A DNA stretch of 64,000 bases from Pseudomonadota bacterium (GCA_021777765.1 JAJYDF010000013.1:24455-88454); one strand, 5' to 3'; counted from the stretch's first letter, positions 36,777 through 46,898 are shown. Notes: generated by a model not told the origin, from the sequence alone. Made by a program: numbers and translations.

Positions 36777-36833
36777 CCGTAGGGTGGATTAGGCCTTAGG
36801 CCGTTATCCACCCTACGGCTATACGGTTAATCC
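36777..36833. repeat. REP-like dispersed inverted repeat
   Basis: A perfect 13-bp inverted repeat (arms 36777-36789, CCGTAGGGTGGAT, and 36806-36818) encloses TAGGCCTTAGGCC-like sequence. A partial third arm (TTAATCCACC) follows at about 36826-36833. The same core (GGTGGATTA...TAATCCACC with the CCTACG border) recurs at 45412-45446. It may also end transcription of the coiled-coil gene. Such GTAGGGTGGATTA elements are widely dispersed in bacterial genomes. Confidence 0.7.
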
Positions 36834-36923
36834 ACCTCACGATCATTCCTCCGAAAGCCAATAAAAGACGAGTTAATCTATACTTATAAATAACAACATA
36901 ATAAATATTAAGTAGAGAATTTT

Positions 36924-39900
36924 ATGGCATTAATCACAGAAAATAAATTGCAAGCGACGCTGGATCCGTCTTCCGCAGCTAAAGAACCCGACCAAAACAT
37001 GACGGTGAGTTATTCTAATAAAGGCCCCGGTGATCTAGATAAATGGGCTAGCCTCTTGGAAGGGAAAGATAATTGTTGGCAACAACGCGATAATAAAAAC
37101 AAACAGCAGCAACCTCATAAGAAAATCATTATCAGCAGCGCTATGTTATGTCAACGCGCTCCTAGCGAGGAAATCCAAGCATTAATCGATGGTTTGACAC
37201 AAAATTATGAAGTCTATTTATGGCCAGGCAGTCATGTTAATTTTGATACCCTTAAACCGATACTTAACACCACTGAATTTTGGGAAAAAAGAGCGTCTGC
37301 TGTCATAGACGATCAAAATGAAATCCAAAAAGCATTGTCGACACAAGGCATAGCAACAGATAATTATCACTTTCTCGACGATACTGTCAGTTTCAATTTG
37401 TTAGAAGATTTAAACAAAAAGTATGAGCTTCTTTTACAAACAACCTCACCCAAATCGATAGATTATAATTACTTAAACGATTATCCTGTTGCAGAAGTTA
37501 ATAGACAAATTACCGCGATCGATATTAGCACACAAAATAATGATTTAGGTCATGAAGTTGCAAAATATCCCCATTTAAAAGATATTCATATCAGAAAATT
37601 AGATGAGGAAACTGTTGATAAATCCTTATCATTGCTTAAACAAAAAAACCTCAATTTGAGATTAACAGATCCTAAATTAAGTCAATTTCACTATAAGGAA
37701 CAAGATTTTAATGAACTTAATATCGAAGAAAGCGATCATTTGATTGAATTAACTCTTGATGAAGATAATCATTTAGAACACACTGATTCCGCTGTAAAAC
37801 GTAAATTATCTCTTTTAAGGTGTAACAATTTAAAAAATCTTATCATAAGCCCACAAATAAATTTACATACACTGAGCATATCAGCATGTCCAATTCAATT
37901 TGATGCAACACAAATCCCCGAAAAACTTAAAAATTTAGAGTTAATACAGATACCTTTAGCAGAATTTATTGTGCCTGAAAATAATCAACTTGAAGAATTA
38001 TATTTAGCATCATCGGAAGAATTGCACTTCGTCGATCTCAGATCATGCAATCATTTGAAAAAACTTACATTACCTCCATTTTCAGCGCAATCGCAAATCT
38101 TATTGCCTGACCTAAATCAAATAGAGGAATTGAATATTTATAGTTTTCACCAAACTAACATAGATAATCTTGATTTTAATAAACTCAAGAATGTAAAAAA
38201 ATTACATTTACGAAGCATCTCAAACTTAACATGGCTAGATTTAACAAAGCTTCCTGCGCTAGAAGAATTAACCATAGAAGAGTGCTCATTGACTCAATCA
38301 ATTGATTTAAATAATTTAAAAAAATTAAAGAAGTTCACTTTACTCGATTGCTCATTTCTCAATGAAGATGTTAACGCAATATCATGCAACAATCATCCAA
38401 CCATCACAACCGTGCAGATTGGAAGACTCAAGAATTCAAAAATCGTAATAAATGACTGTAAAAATCTGGCCACATTAAATATAGAACAATGCAAGAAATT
38501 ACAACTGTTTGAATGTACAAATAATAATCTATTAACGGAAATTAAAATTGATAAAAAATCAATCCCTCAAAAAATGGTGTTAAATAATTGTCAGTCAATC
38601 ACCAAGCTGAATTATGAAGCCATTAATTCAGCTGATTTTAAATTAAGTGATTTCCCAGATCTAACAGAGATTCATACTAAAATAAATGACGATGTTAAAT
38701 TTGATCATTTAAACGCTTTAAGCAAATTGGAAAAAATAGATTTAGATGACTATAGCAACATAAACAATTTTGATCTTTCTCATTTCAAAAGCTTAACGTC
38801 AATACGGCTGCTCCGCAGAGGAGATACAAAAGACATTACTATAGTCAATGAAAATATTTTAGATAATCTTCATATTTCATCGTATCACTCTATAGAACTA
38901 AAACAGTGTAAACTTATCCGAAAATTAAATATATTAGAGTGTGGCTTCTCAACATTTAACAATTTTGATGCAAATGTTCAAGAATTAGAAATCGGTCATT
39001 GCTATAACCTTAAAGATTGTAACTTAAAGGGATTAACCACACTTAAGCGTCTCTCAATTCAATCTTGTAAACAGTCAGAACAAAAATTAGCGCTCAGCGA
39101 ACTGGAAGAATTAGAAATAAACAACTGCGGCGACTTAAAGCTTTTAGATTTGACTCAGTGCCCTAAATTAAAACGACTCAAGATTGCAAACTGCAAACAA
39201 TTAGACTCTTTAGATTTAAGCAAACTGCCTCAATTAGAAATATTACAAATAGAGACTTGCCAAGGGATAAAACAAATCAATTTACCCACTCAATCTCAAT
39301 TAAAATCGTTCACATTGATAGGTGACACAAACTATGCCCCAACAAATCCCGATATTGACTCACTAGATAATTGCACACATTTGGAACAAATTTATTTAAA
39401 TTATTGTAGATTACACAAATTGTCATTACAAAATATGCAGCAACTTAAAAAACTGATAATTAATGATTCACTCATTGATTCAATCAAGTTGAATGGAGAT
39501 TCAAATTTAAGCCAATTGATACTTACAACAACCAAAGACGCGCCAAGGACATCAATAAACCTATCAAAATGTGATGCATTGAAATTGTTATATATTAATC
39601 AATCCTATGTCGATATTAAGGGTATAGAGGATTGCAAAGCATTAGAAAATGTAAATTTTTCAATACAGGACTTAGATGAAATAGAAGACTTAATTTCAAC
39701 ATTACCTACATCATGTCATCAATTTACCAAATGTAGGCCATTTGATGATTATAAACCTCCATCAGATGAAGAAAGATCAATTGATGATAATGAATTACAC
39801 GAGAGTAATATTCAAGAAGCAGCTATTTCTGAAAATACCAATCCATCCAATAATTCTCTTGATGACAAAGAAGCACAAACAATTTATCAACAACAATTTA

Positions 39901-42900
39901 AAAATTTATTCAATCCCCACTCTAGTTTTGATAAGAATAGTTATACTGGCATATTAAATCGGCATCATAACAATGAATCCAGCCTTGTTTCTCGTTTTGA
40001 AATGGAGAGCTTTGATGGCGTTGATAGCGATACAAAAGCTGCTGCACTTCCATATCAAGCAAAAGGAAGTTTTACCGTGGAATATATCACTAAAAATACA
40101 CCTGCAAAGGATCACTATCGTATTTTGATAAGAGATTCTATCAAATATGAAAATGGAAAAATTATCTTTACCTCAAATATTGAAAATAAATTAAACTCTG
40201 AACCCATTATCTGTAAAGATATCACCCAAGAAAAATTACTAGCTCTCATTAATGAAACTAAAAATAATTATTTTGCTAATGCCTGCTATTTTAAAGGTCG
40301 TTTAATACCAGGAGAAATATATCCACTGACTTCATTAAATGCGATGCCTAAGAATTTAAATAATCAAGTCTACTCAGCTATGCATGATAAGATAAATATT
40401 TTTTGGCATGATGATCATCAGCAATTTTATGTCAAATTAAAACCTGAAATTAAACAATCCACAGCAGTTGAAATATTGCATTTATCTGATAATGATATTT
40501 TATATCAGCAACTGCCTGACCCGCAAAACAACATCGCACCTGAAATAGTTTCAAGAAATGAATTACTCCCCGCAGAAATAATTAATATACTCGATAAAGA
40601 GTTGATTAAATTTCGTGGCTTGACTTTTTTATTTAATGAAGATCTCAACCCTAGAGAAAAACTCGATTTACTGATTGAATATTGTTCTCATTTTAAAAAT
40701 GAAGCATTAACAGCTCAACCGCCAACTGATATTGATGCAATCTTAGACTGTTTATGGGAACAAAAAGGTGTCTGCCGACATCGGAGTCAAGCATTTTTGT
40801 TATTGGCCCGATATATTGGTATTCCAGCCCGTATGATTTGTAATGAGCAACATGTATTTTGCGAAGTGTCTATGCCACATAGTGATGATGCCTCTTGGGA
40901 TCACAAACGATGGCATTTAATTGATTTAGGCGGCGCACCACAATTAGATATTACCCCAGAGAATATGCGTGAAAGTGTTTTGAATAAATTGAAAAAGCCA
41001 ACACCAAACAAAAGCGCTGACGATTTAGCACGTTTAGATAAACAAGCACAATATCAATTAACCGTAGCGAAATATTCAGCTAATTTCGATAAATTAGTAG
41101 AAAAATCTGAAGCAGGTTCTGTTACCAATATTTTACAGGATAAAACTGGCCTAGCACCGTTAATTGAAATAACTGATAAACAATCATCATTTGACATAAA
41201 TAAACAGATAATTACCCAATTACAAACATCAGGTTTTAATACGCAACAAAATTATTTATATATTAATTCTGCTGATGATTTTAAATTACTTCTTGCACCT
41301 TATCGTTTAAAAGATGGCGCTCGGGAACAAATTGCAGGTCCGTTGCAAAAATTAATTGATGCAGGTGGTATTATTGCTGTTAACTGGGCTAATTTTAATC
41401 ACACTGAGTTAGCAAGTTATAAAAGCATTTTAGACAAACCACCTACTTTATTAGGTAAAAATGTTAGCCCCAATTTAACGATCATTGGTATTACTCAAGA
41501 AAATTCTGACGCCTGTACGGCATTTTCATCACGCTGCAAAACCTATCATGTAAATGAAGGATTTTTTAAAGAAACGCCTAAAGAAACCACAGCAACACTT
41601 TCTGATAAACCACCTGTGCCAGTAGATTTATTCGAGAGTATTAATTGGAAAGAAAAATTACTGGGTCAAATTAAACTGACCGGCGATCAAATTATTTTAA
41701 CTGATGGCCCATTATTACAAGCCATTCAAGAAAAACGTGGTATTCAAATTTTTAATCCGCCACGAAATAATAGTGAATTTTCATTGTTATTACATAGATT
41801 AGCAACAGAACGACAGTTTTTATACAATGGTGAATTACGATCAATTCCAAATGAATTTACCGTCACCACTGCAACCAAACAACACGCGAATAATTTAGCA
41901 AATGTTGCTGTTAAATTAGAGGATGAAACTACGCTAGGTGACAAACGTTCAAAAATTTATCTAGGTTTATATAACATTCATGAATGCTTGGAACAATTGA
42001 TTATTGATAAAGACCATAAAGCAGATACACCACCTGGCTTCTTAAAACAATATGATAATAATACACAGGTATTTTATATTACCGAATCTATTCCGCGCAG
42101 TGATTGGCAATATTTATTAGCAAAAATAGCTGAGGGCTACCCTAATAAACAATTTGAATTTATTGTTGCGCCAGACGTTGAAATTGAAGGTGTTATAAAA
42201 AATACCAACTCTGTTGCTGCTAGCAGCATAAAACCAACAGAACTAAAAGTTCAACAATCTGGTGTAATGCTGAGTAATGATCCCCATTATTTAACGCAAC
42301 AACTTGTTAAACAATATAAACAAAATAATAAGGAACCGATTAAAATTGATTTGACGCCACAATCCGACTTTACCCATTTAATTGCTGAAATGTCGCTAAC
42401 ACGTGATAAAGATTCTCATAAAATCACTTTTAATTATCAAGAAAAACAAATATTAACTGCATTAATAAAAGGCGAAACAGTTATATTAAATGGTGAGATG
42501 AGTCACAGTTTATATCAACAATTACTGCCTTTATTTTCTAAATCAGGGCATATTTATTGCAACGGTAAACAATATGTCACTACAGGACAATTAATTTCCA
42601 TTCAACCATTATCTGCAAAAAAATCATTACCTTTAATGCCCTATCAGGAATGCAATTATACACGCGAAGATTATCAGAAAGAATTTACAGCAGACGATGC
42701 CCATTTTGTTGCACAAATATTTCAATTTTATGACTATGCTGCGCAATTACCTCATAAAGGGATGGGGAGACCCACTTCTGCTGAGTTGTCTTTTGACCGT
42801 TTAAAAAAAATGGTGCACTTGCTGAAAACCAAACCATTGCATGCGCAAAATCCTATTAAAGGTGTATTTCATTATGATTATATTATTGGCAGTGAAGATT

Positions 42901-44885
42901 ATTATTATTTGAATGTCGTTGCTAAATATCTTTTCTCATCACAAAAAGCGGGAAAGTTCCGCGAACAAAAACTCAAAGATATATTGGCATTGCATAACAT
43001 TAAAAAATTAGAGGACCTTAAACCTGAATTTTGGAACCATAATAGTTGGAAAATATTAAATTGTTTTTCGGGTGCTAGTATCAAAGAAATATTGGGTGAT
43101 GATTTGACAAATGCATTGAATATGAAGAGTGGTTATCCCAAATTAAATCAAGCTCAGCTTAATCTACTCCAAGAAAAACTAACTCCTCATTTAGCGGCTG
43201 CTTTTGAAAACGTAAATCCGCTACAAGAAACTAAACAATCACACGTTGCAAAACGAGAACGTCAATTAAGTCAATTATTAACAGATGACAGCACAAATAT
43301 TATTGTATTAAAAGGCCCTCCCGGCGTTGGCAAAACACATACTATTCGTGCTGTGTTAAATATCACTGATGATGTTACAGAAGCACAAATTTATGAAGGA
43401 GAAAAAGGCATTATTGCTTGGCTAGAAAAAGGTGACAAAATTTTATTATTAGATGAAGCGAATTTAGCAGTGCCAGGAACATGGGATTTCTTGGCCGGCG
43501 TACAGCGCGGTGATAAAACTCTCTATTATCAAGGAAAAGCTTACGATCGAAAACCTCAACATCAAAAGATAATTGCAACAATTAATCCAGAAAATTATCC
43601 CAAACGCGAATATCATCGTATTTTACAACATCAAGCTGAAACAGTACGCTTTGATATGCCCGAAAATAATTTCTTAGAAAAACATGTGTTGGGACATTTA
43701 TTAAGTCCTTTTAATTTAAATGAATCGCGTTTGACACAAGGCATGTTACGCGCCTATCAATTTATTCGAGATGCTAATCCTACTTATGTATTTTCCAATC
43801 GTGATTTAGCCAGTTTGGCTTTGCGTTTTGCTGCAATCTGTGACAATGAAAAAGATCCTGACAAACAACTGATCGCATTATGGCGCGCTTGTGTCGGTGA
43901 ATTTGCTGGCACATTAATTGATCCTGATGTTAGGGCTCGATTTACTTCACGTGTAGCGAATGAATTTAAAATCGATCATACCTTAATTCCCCAACAAACT
44001 GAGTTTATTGTTTTAACGGAAAAATGCAAAATCCATCCCGAAAAAGCGGCTTTTATTGAAAGTCTTGAACAAGATTTATTACTACGCAATCAATTAATTA
44101 AAACAAGTGGCATTACATCACAAATCAATAGCACTGATTATAAATGTGGGATATTAATCGAAGGCGATGCTGGCTTAGGTAAATCCACATTATTACAAGG
44201 ATTATTGGAAAAAAATGGCTTTTCACAACATGCTGAAGACTCACAAAAACGTTATTATGTCATAAGTGCTGGCGATGAAAAAAATGTTACACAATTATTA
44301 TTAAAAGCATTCCATGAAGGCGCTGCCGTTATTTTAGATGAAATAAATCTCGATGAATCACTAGAAAAATTATTGAATCAATTATTATCGGGTGTCGATT
44401 TAGAGGGTAAAACTGCAGATAAATCGGGATTTATGATTTTTGCCTCACAAAATCCCAGTTATTTCGCTGGTAGACAGTCGGTGTCACAAGCAATGCGTAA
44501 TCGTATGCATATGGTTTATATGGATGCTTATTCAAAACCCGCATTAATTGATATTGCAAAAACGGCGAATATTGCTGAGCCAGAAGCATTTGTGGATGCA
44601 TTTTTATCGTGCAAAAAAGCGAATATGCGAACTTTTTATACATTACTTAATTCTGATTATATTCCTAAAATTTCAGTGGCTAAAAGCGCTGAAGATAAAC
44701 AGATTGTGACTAAACCTATCACTGAAGCACAATTACAAAAAGCATTAGAAAATATCTCATTAATAGAACAAACAAATGTTGATAAACCTCAGTTGCGAAT
44801 TAAAGATATTATGCCGGTTGATAAGCAGAAGAAACATGATAGTAATGCAATTGTAAATGAAAAGGCACCACAAAAATCGCGGTAA
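36924..44885 (+). CDS. giant LRR + transglutaminase-like + double AAA+ ATPase protein
   Basis: A 2653-residue protein. Residues about 190-960 are leucine-rich repeats of 21-24 residues with frequent Cys/Asn (LKRLKIANCKQLDSLDLSKL and many variants). A transglutaminase-like domain centres on GVCRHRSQAF (Cys1284), QHVFCEV (His1310) and HLIDLGGAP (Asp1334), a complete Cys-His-Asp set. AAA+ module 1 has Walker A GPPGVGKT (2131-2138) and Walker B LLLDEAN (Asp2177, Glu2178). Module 2 has GDAGLGKS (2414-2421) and VILDEINLDE. Both resemble the MoxR/midasin (AAA_5) type, with pore loops such as NPENYPKREY and ASQNPSYFAGR. No signal peptide is seen. Transglutaminase-like domains act as cysteine proteases, deamidases or cross-linkers. 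LRRs suggest protein recognition, and the paired AAA+ modules suggest remodelling. It is the third gene of a same-strand trio. Confidence 0.82.
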   Translation: MALITENKLQATLDPSSAAKEPDQNMTVSYSNKGPGDLDKWASLLEGKDNCWQQRDNKNKQQQPHKKIIISSAMLCQRAPSEEIQALIDGLTQNYEVYLWPGSHVNFDTLKPILNTTEFWEKRASAVIDDQNEIQKALSTQGIATDNYHFLDDTVSFNLLEDLNKKYELLLQTTSPKSIDYNYLNDYPVAEVNRQITAIDISTQNNDLGHEVAKYPHLKDIHIRKLDEETVDKSLSLLKQKNLNLRLTDPKLSQFHYKEQDFNELNIEESDHLIELTLDEDNHLEHTDSAVKRKLSLLRCNNLKNLIISPQINLHTLSISACPIQFDATQIPEKLKNLELIQIPLAEFIVPENNQLEELYLASSEELHFVDLRSCNHLKKLTLPPFSAQSQILLPDLNQIEELNIYSFHQTNIDNLDFNKLKNVKKLHLRSISNLTWLDLTKLPALEELTIEECSLTQSIDLNNLKKLKKFTLLDCSFLNEDVNAISCNNHPTITTVQIGRLKNSKIVINDCKNLATLNIEQCKKLQLFECTNNNLLTEIKIDKKSIPQKMVLNNCQSITKLNYEAINSADFKLSDFPDLTEIHTKINDDVKFDHLNALSKLEKIDLDDYSNINNFDLSHFKSLTSIRLLRRGDTKDITIVNENILDNLHISSYHSIELKQCKLIRKLNILECGFSTFNNFDANVQELEIGHCYNLKDCNLKGLTTLKRLSIQSCKQSEQKLALSELEELEINNCGDLKLLDLTQCPKLKRLKIANCKQLDSLDLSKLPQLEILQIETCQGIKQINLPTQSQLKSFTLIGDTNYAPTNPDIDSLDNCTHLEQIYLNYCRLHKLSLQNMQQLKKLIINDSLIDSIKLNGDSNLSQLILTTTKDAPRTSINLSKCDALKLLYINQSYVDIKGIEDCKALENVNFSIQDLDEIEDLISTLPTSCHQFTKCRPFDDYKPPSDEERSIDDNELHESNIQEAAISENTNPSNNSLDDKEAQTIYQQQFKNLFNPHSSFDKNSYTGILNRHHNNESSLVSRFEMESFDGVDSDTKAAALPYQAKGSFTVEYITKNTPAKDHYRILIRDSIKYENGKIIFTSNIENKLNSEPIICKDITQEKLLALINETKNNYFANACYFKGRLIPGEIYPLTSLNAMPKNLNNQVYSAMHDKINIFWHDDHQQFYVKLKPEIKQSTAVEILHLSDNDILYQQLPDPQNNIAPEIVSRNELLPAEIINILDKELIKFRGLTFLFNEDLNPREKLDLLIEYCSHFKNEALTAQPPTDIDAILDCLWEQKGVCRHRSQAFLLLARYIGIPARMICNEQHVFCEVSMPHSDDASWDHKRWHLIDLGGAPQLDITPENMRESVLNKLKKPTPNKSADDLARLDKQAQYQLTVAKYSANFDKLVEKSEAGSVTNILQDKTGLAPLIEITDKQSSFDINKQIITQLQTSGFNTQQNYLYINSADDFKLLLAPYRLKDGAREQIAGPLQKLIDAGGIIAVNWANFNHTELASYKSILDKPPTLLGKNVSPNLTIIGITQENSDACTAFSSRCKTYHVNEGFFKETPKETTATLSDKPPVPVDLFESINWKEKLLGQIKLTGDQIILTDGPLLQAIQEKRGIQIFNPPRNNSEFSLLLHRLATERQFLYNGELRSIPNEFTVTTATKQHANNLANVAVKLEDETTLGDKRSKIYLGLYNIHECLEQLIIDKDHKADTPPGFLKQYDNNTQVFYITESIPRSDWQYLLAKIAEGYPNKQFEFIVAPDVEIEGVIKNTNSVAASSIKPTELKVQQSGVMLSNDPHYLTQQLVKQYKQNNKEPIKIDLTPQSDFTHLIAEMSLTRDKDSHKITFNYQEKQILTALIKGETVILNGEMSHSLYQQLLPLFSKSGHIYCNGKQYVTTGQLISIQPLSAKKSLPLMPYQECNYTREDYQKEFTADDAHFVAQIFQFYDYAAQLPHKGMGRPTSAELSFDRLKKMVHLLKTKPLHAQNPIKGVFHYDYIIGSEDYYYLNVVAKYLFSSQKAGKFREQKLKDILALHNIKKLEDLKPEFWNHNSWKILNCFSGASIKEILGDDLTNALNMKSGYPKLNQAQLNLLQEKLTPHLAAAFENVNPLQETKQSHVAKRERQLSQLLTDDSTNIIVLKGPPGVGKTHTIRAVLNITDDVTEAQIYEGEKGIIAWLEKGDKILLLDEANLAVPGTWDFLAGVQRGDKTLYYQGKAYDRKPQHQKIIATINPENYPKREYHRILQHQAETVRFDMPENNFLEKHVLGHLLSPFNLNESRLTQGMLRAYQFIRDANPTYVFSNRDLASLALRFAAICDNEKDPDKQLIALWRACVGEFAGTLIDPDVRARFTSRVANEFKIDHTLIPQQTEFIVLTEKCKIHPEKAAFIESLEQDLLLRNQLIKTSGITSQINSTDYKCGILIEGDAGLGKSTLLQGLLEKNGFSQHAEDSQKRYYVISAGDEKNVTQLLLKAFHEGAAVILDEINLDESLEKLLNQLLSGVDLEGKTADKSGFMIFASQNPSYFAGRQSVSQAMRNRMHMVYMDAYSKPALIDIAKTANIAEPEAFVDAFLSCKKANMRTFYTLLNSDYIPKISVAKSAEDKQIVTKPITEAQLQKALENISLIEQTNVDKPQLRIKDIMPVDKQKKHDSNAIVNEKAPQKSR

Positions 44886-44916
44886 TTAATTAACACACCC
44901 TCATCTACCGAAGGCA

Positions 44917-44940
44917 CCTTCTCCCGCAAGCGGGAGAAGG
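44917..44940. repeat. intergenic CTCCCGCAAGCGGGAG-type hairpin
   Basis: CCTTCTCCCG and CGGGAGAAGG form a 10-bp stem with a CAAG loop between the convergent giant gene (stop at 44883-44885) and pilin gene. It belongs to the common dispersed CTCTCCCGC-AAGC-GGGAGAGG class. A degenerate copy (CCTTCCCTC...GAGAAGG) occurs near 46860-46880. It is followed by A residues rather than T on the plus strand, so termination is only possible, not certain. Confidence 0.55.
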
Positions 44941-44952
44941 AAAAAATAGTGG

Positions 44953-45384
44953 TTATTCCCAGCATTGGCTATCTTGAACAAATTCTCCATTTATTTCACG
45001 ACCTTTTTGTCCCAGATTATTAATTGCTAAAACACCGCATTTTTCATCATTTTGTTGGGTTTTTTGAGGGATTGCGATAATGACATAAGTTGTTGGCGTC
45101 AAATATTTTTCCGGAATTGCAATTTGATAAAATCCTTTAGGTGATAAACTGGGTGCATTAATTTCATTCATATTAACACCTAAATAAGTATTATAGTGTG
45201 TGTAATATTGTTCTACATAGCCACTCGTATTTAATAATGCAATTTGACCATCGGAGCGATGTGCACGATATTGCAAATGAATATAAGTGGGATAAGCGAT
45301 AGCGGAGAGAATACCAATTATGACTAAAGTAATTAATATTTCAATTAAGGTAAATGCTTTGAATTTTTTGAATTGATTTTCCAT
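44953..45384 (-). CDS. pilE: type IV pilin-like protein (PilE family)
   Basis: A 143-residue prepilin. A short charged leader (MENQFKKFKA) precedes FTLIEILITLVIIGILSAIA, the conserved N-methylated pilin helix with Glu5 of the mature protein. Then come YPTYIHLQYRAHRSDGQIAL and a globular domain with two cysteines near the end (EKCGVLA and DSQCWE) that probably form the D-region disulphide. The residue before the cleavage point is alanine instead of the usual glycine. Length and C-terminal features fit minor pilins or PilE rather than GspG, since no pseudopilin calcium site is seen. It stands alone, with no other pil gene adjacent, which is common for pilE in the Legionellales. It is exported to the inner membrane and processed by PilD. 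Confidence 0.88.
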   Translation of the reverse strand: MENQFKKFKAFTLIEILITLVIIGILSAIAYPTYIHLQYRAHRSDGQIALLNTSGYVEQYYTHYNTYLGVNMNEINAPSLSPKGFYQIAIPEKYLTPTTYVIIAIPQKTQQNDEKCGVLAINNLGQKGREINGEFVQDSQCWE

Positions 45385-45411
45385 TTAATGCTCGATCCCG
45401 TAGAATAAAAT

Positions 45412-45446
45412 GGTGGATTACGGCCTGAAGCCTAATCCACCCTACG
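45412..45446. repeat. second copy of the REP-like inverted repeat
   Basis: GGTGGATTA (45412-45420) and TAATCCACC (45433-45441), followed by CTACG, reproduce the core and border of the element at 36777-36833. It lies in the 69-base gap between the pilin start and the end of sppA on the minus strand, so it is transcribed between them if the two are cotranscribed. Confidence 0.65.
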
Positions 45447-45453
45447 TTAATTG

Positions 45454-46407
45454 TTATTGATATTCCGCTTTAACACCACTTGGCACAAGCCCCATCATTT
45501 CACCAAGATGTACTGAAATAGACGCACCCACATTATTCGCAAATTGATTAAAAAAGCCAGCTTGTTGCGTATAATCAACAATATTTTTATTTTTAATAAT
45601 ATCTCTCGCAACGGTATCTGTCGTACCATATCCATCAATTAATCCTAGATCTAATGCTTGATTACCTGTCCACACTAATCCTGAAAAAATATCGGGGGTT
45701 ATTTTTAATCGTTTACCACGGCCTTGCTCAACACTTTGAATAAATTGTGCATGCACTGAATTCAGCATCGCTTGCGCATATTTAATATCCGTTGGATTTT
45801 CTGGAGAAAAGGGATCTAAAAATCCTTTATGATCGCCTGCTGTTAATAAACGTCTTTGCACACCCAATTTCGTCATGGCATCGGTAAAACCAAAACTATC
45901 AATTAATACACCGATAGATCCCACTAAACTGGCTTGATTAGCATAAATATCATCTGTTGCTGAAGCCATATAATATGCAGCCGAAGCACACGCATCAGAA
46001 CAAACAGCATACACTTTAATATTTTTATGAATTTGTTTTTCGCGCATGATTTCATTGTAAACAGTTGCTGCTTGAACAGCGCTACCACCAGGACTATTAA
46101 TCTCTAAAATAATTGCTTTAGTATTTGTATCTTTATAAGCATCATGAAGACTATCAATAATATTATCTGCACTGGCTGTACCATCTGAACTAATTTCACC
46201 ATCAATATCGATTTTAGAGACATGCGGTTTTGCTAATGCAGTGATAGCCGTGTTATGAGGCCATAATGCCCAGGTCATTAAAAAAAGATATCCGAAAAAT
46301 AATAATTTAAAAAATATTCCCCAACGACGTTTGCTACGTTGTTCTTTGAGATTAGTTAATAATAATTTTTCAATTGTATCTTTTTCCCATTGTGGATTTG
46401 CGCTCAT
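45454..46407 (-). CDS. sppA: signal peptide peptidase SppA, short form (family S49)
   Basis: A 317-residue membrane peptidase. A cytoplasmic N-terminal segment with a basic stretch (KEQRSKRRWG) precedes one transmembrane helix (about 31-50). The S49 domain follows: EINSPGGSAV, ACASAAYYMASA with the nucleophile Ser142, GSIGVLID, and GDHKGFLDPF with the general-base Lys194. The Ser-to-Lys spacing of 52 residues equals that of the short Bacillus SppA (147/199), so this is the single-domain form rather than the 600-residue E. coli enzyme. It degrades cleaved signal peptides in the inner membrane. An AGGGAA site precedes the ATG. A small membrane protein and uvrB lie upstream on the same strand. 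Confidence 0.95.
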   Translation of the reverse strand: MSANPQWEKDTIEKLLLTNLKEQRSKRRWGIFFKLLFFGYLFLMTWALWPHNTAITALAKPHVSKIDIDGEISSDGTASADNIIDSLHDAYKDTNTKAIILEINSPGGSAVQAATVYNEIMREKQIHKNIKVYAVCSDACASAAYYMASATDDIYANQASLVGSIGVLIDSFGFTDAMTKLGVQRRLLTAGDHKGFLDPFSPENPTDIKYAQAMLNSVHAQFIQSVEQGRGKRLKITPDIFSGLVWTGNQALDLGLIDGYGTTDTVARDIIKNKNIVDYTQQAGFFNQFANNVGASISVHLGEMMGLVPSGVKAEYQ

Positions 46408-46452
46408 GATATATTTCCCTAGAAATTAATTTTTAATTTAATCAAAACAGCA

Positions 46453-46839
46453 TTAATACGTTAATTGTTTCCACGCTTTTTTCTCGCCGCCAATATTGAG
46501 AAAAAAATATAATATTACCACTAATATAATTTCGGTTATAACGACATTAACGGTACTTTTTTCAACGTTAAAAGTCAGTTTGAGATAAAGTTCTATGATT
46601 TTAAATAAACAATAGCCCCAAAATCCCCAGATACTCCATTTGAATATGCCATAAACACAGAGGATATTCGCAAGCGACAGAACACCCAAACTGTAAGCAT
46701 ACCAAAGTGGTAAATTTGGAAAATGAGCGCGTATATCGTATGGCATATAAGCAAAGTCATACCATGCTTTAATTAGAGCGAAAAAAATGAGTACAACGAG
46801 CCATGTTGTTAATAACCAATGTCGATTTTTTTCAATCAT
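46453..46839 (-). CDS. small integral membrane protein, unknown function
   Basis: A 128-residue protein with four hydrophobic helices (about residues 8-25, 45-65, 67-87 and 95-118), short loops and a Lys/Trp-rich end, in keeping with an inner-membrane protein. No conserved motif is recognised. The sequence GIFKWSIWGFWGYCLFKI resembles general DUF-type four-helix proteins. It has an AGGA site about ten bases before the ATG. It lies 45 bases upstream of sppA and 59 bases downstream of uvrB on the same strand, and may share their transcript. Confidence 0.8.
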   Translation of the reverse strand: MIEKNRHWLLTTWLVVLIFFALIKAWYDFAYMPYDIRAHFPNLPLWYAYSLGVLSLANILCVYGIFKWSIWGFWGYCLFKIIELYLKLTFNVEKSTVNVVITEIILVVILYFFLNIGGEKKAWKQLTY

Positions 46840-46898
46840 GAATTTATCCTAATATTTTCCTTCCCTCGATGAAGAGAAGGAAAAAAAAGTGAAGAATA

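Noticed and set aside
44917..44940. Hairpin as an intrinsic terminator
   Set aside because: The base run after it on the plus strand is A-rich, not T-rich, and similar sequence occurs near 46860, so I called it a dispersed repeat instead.
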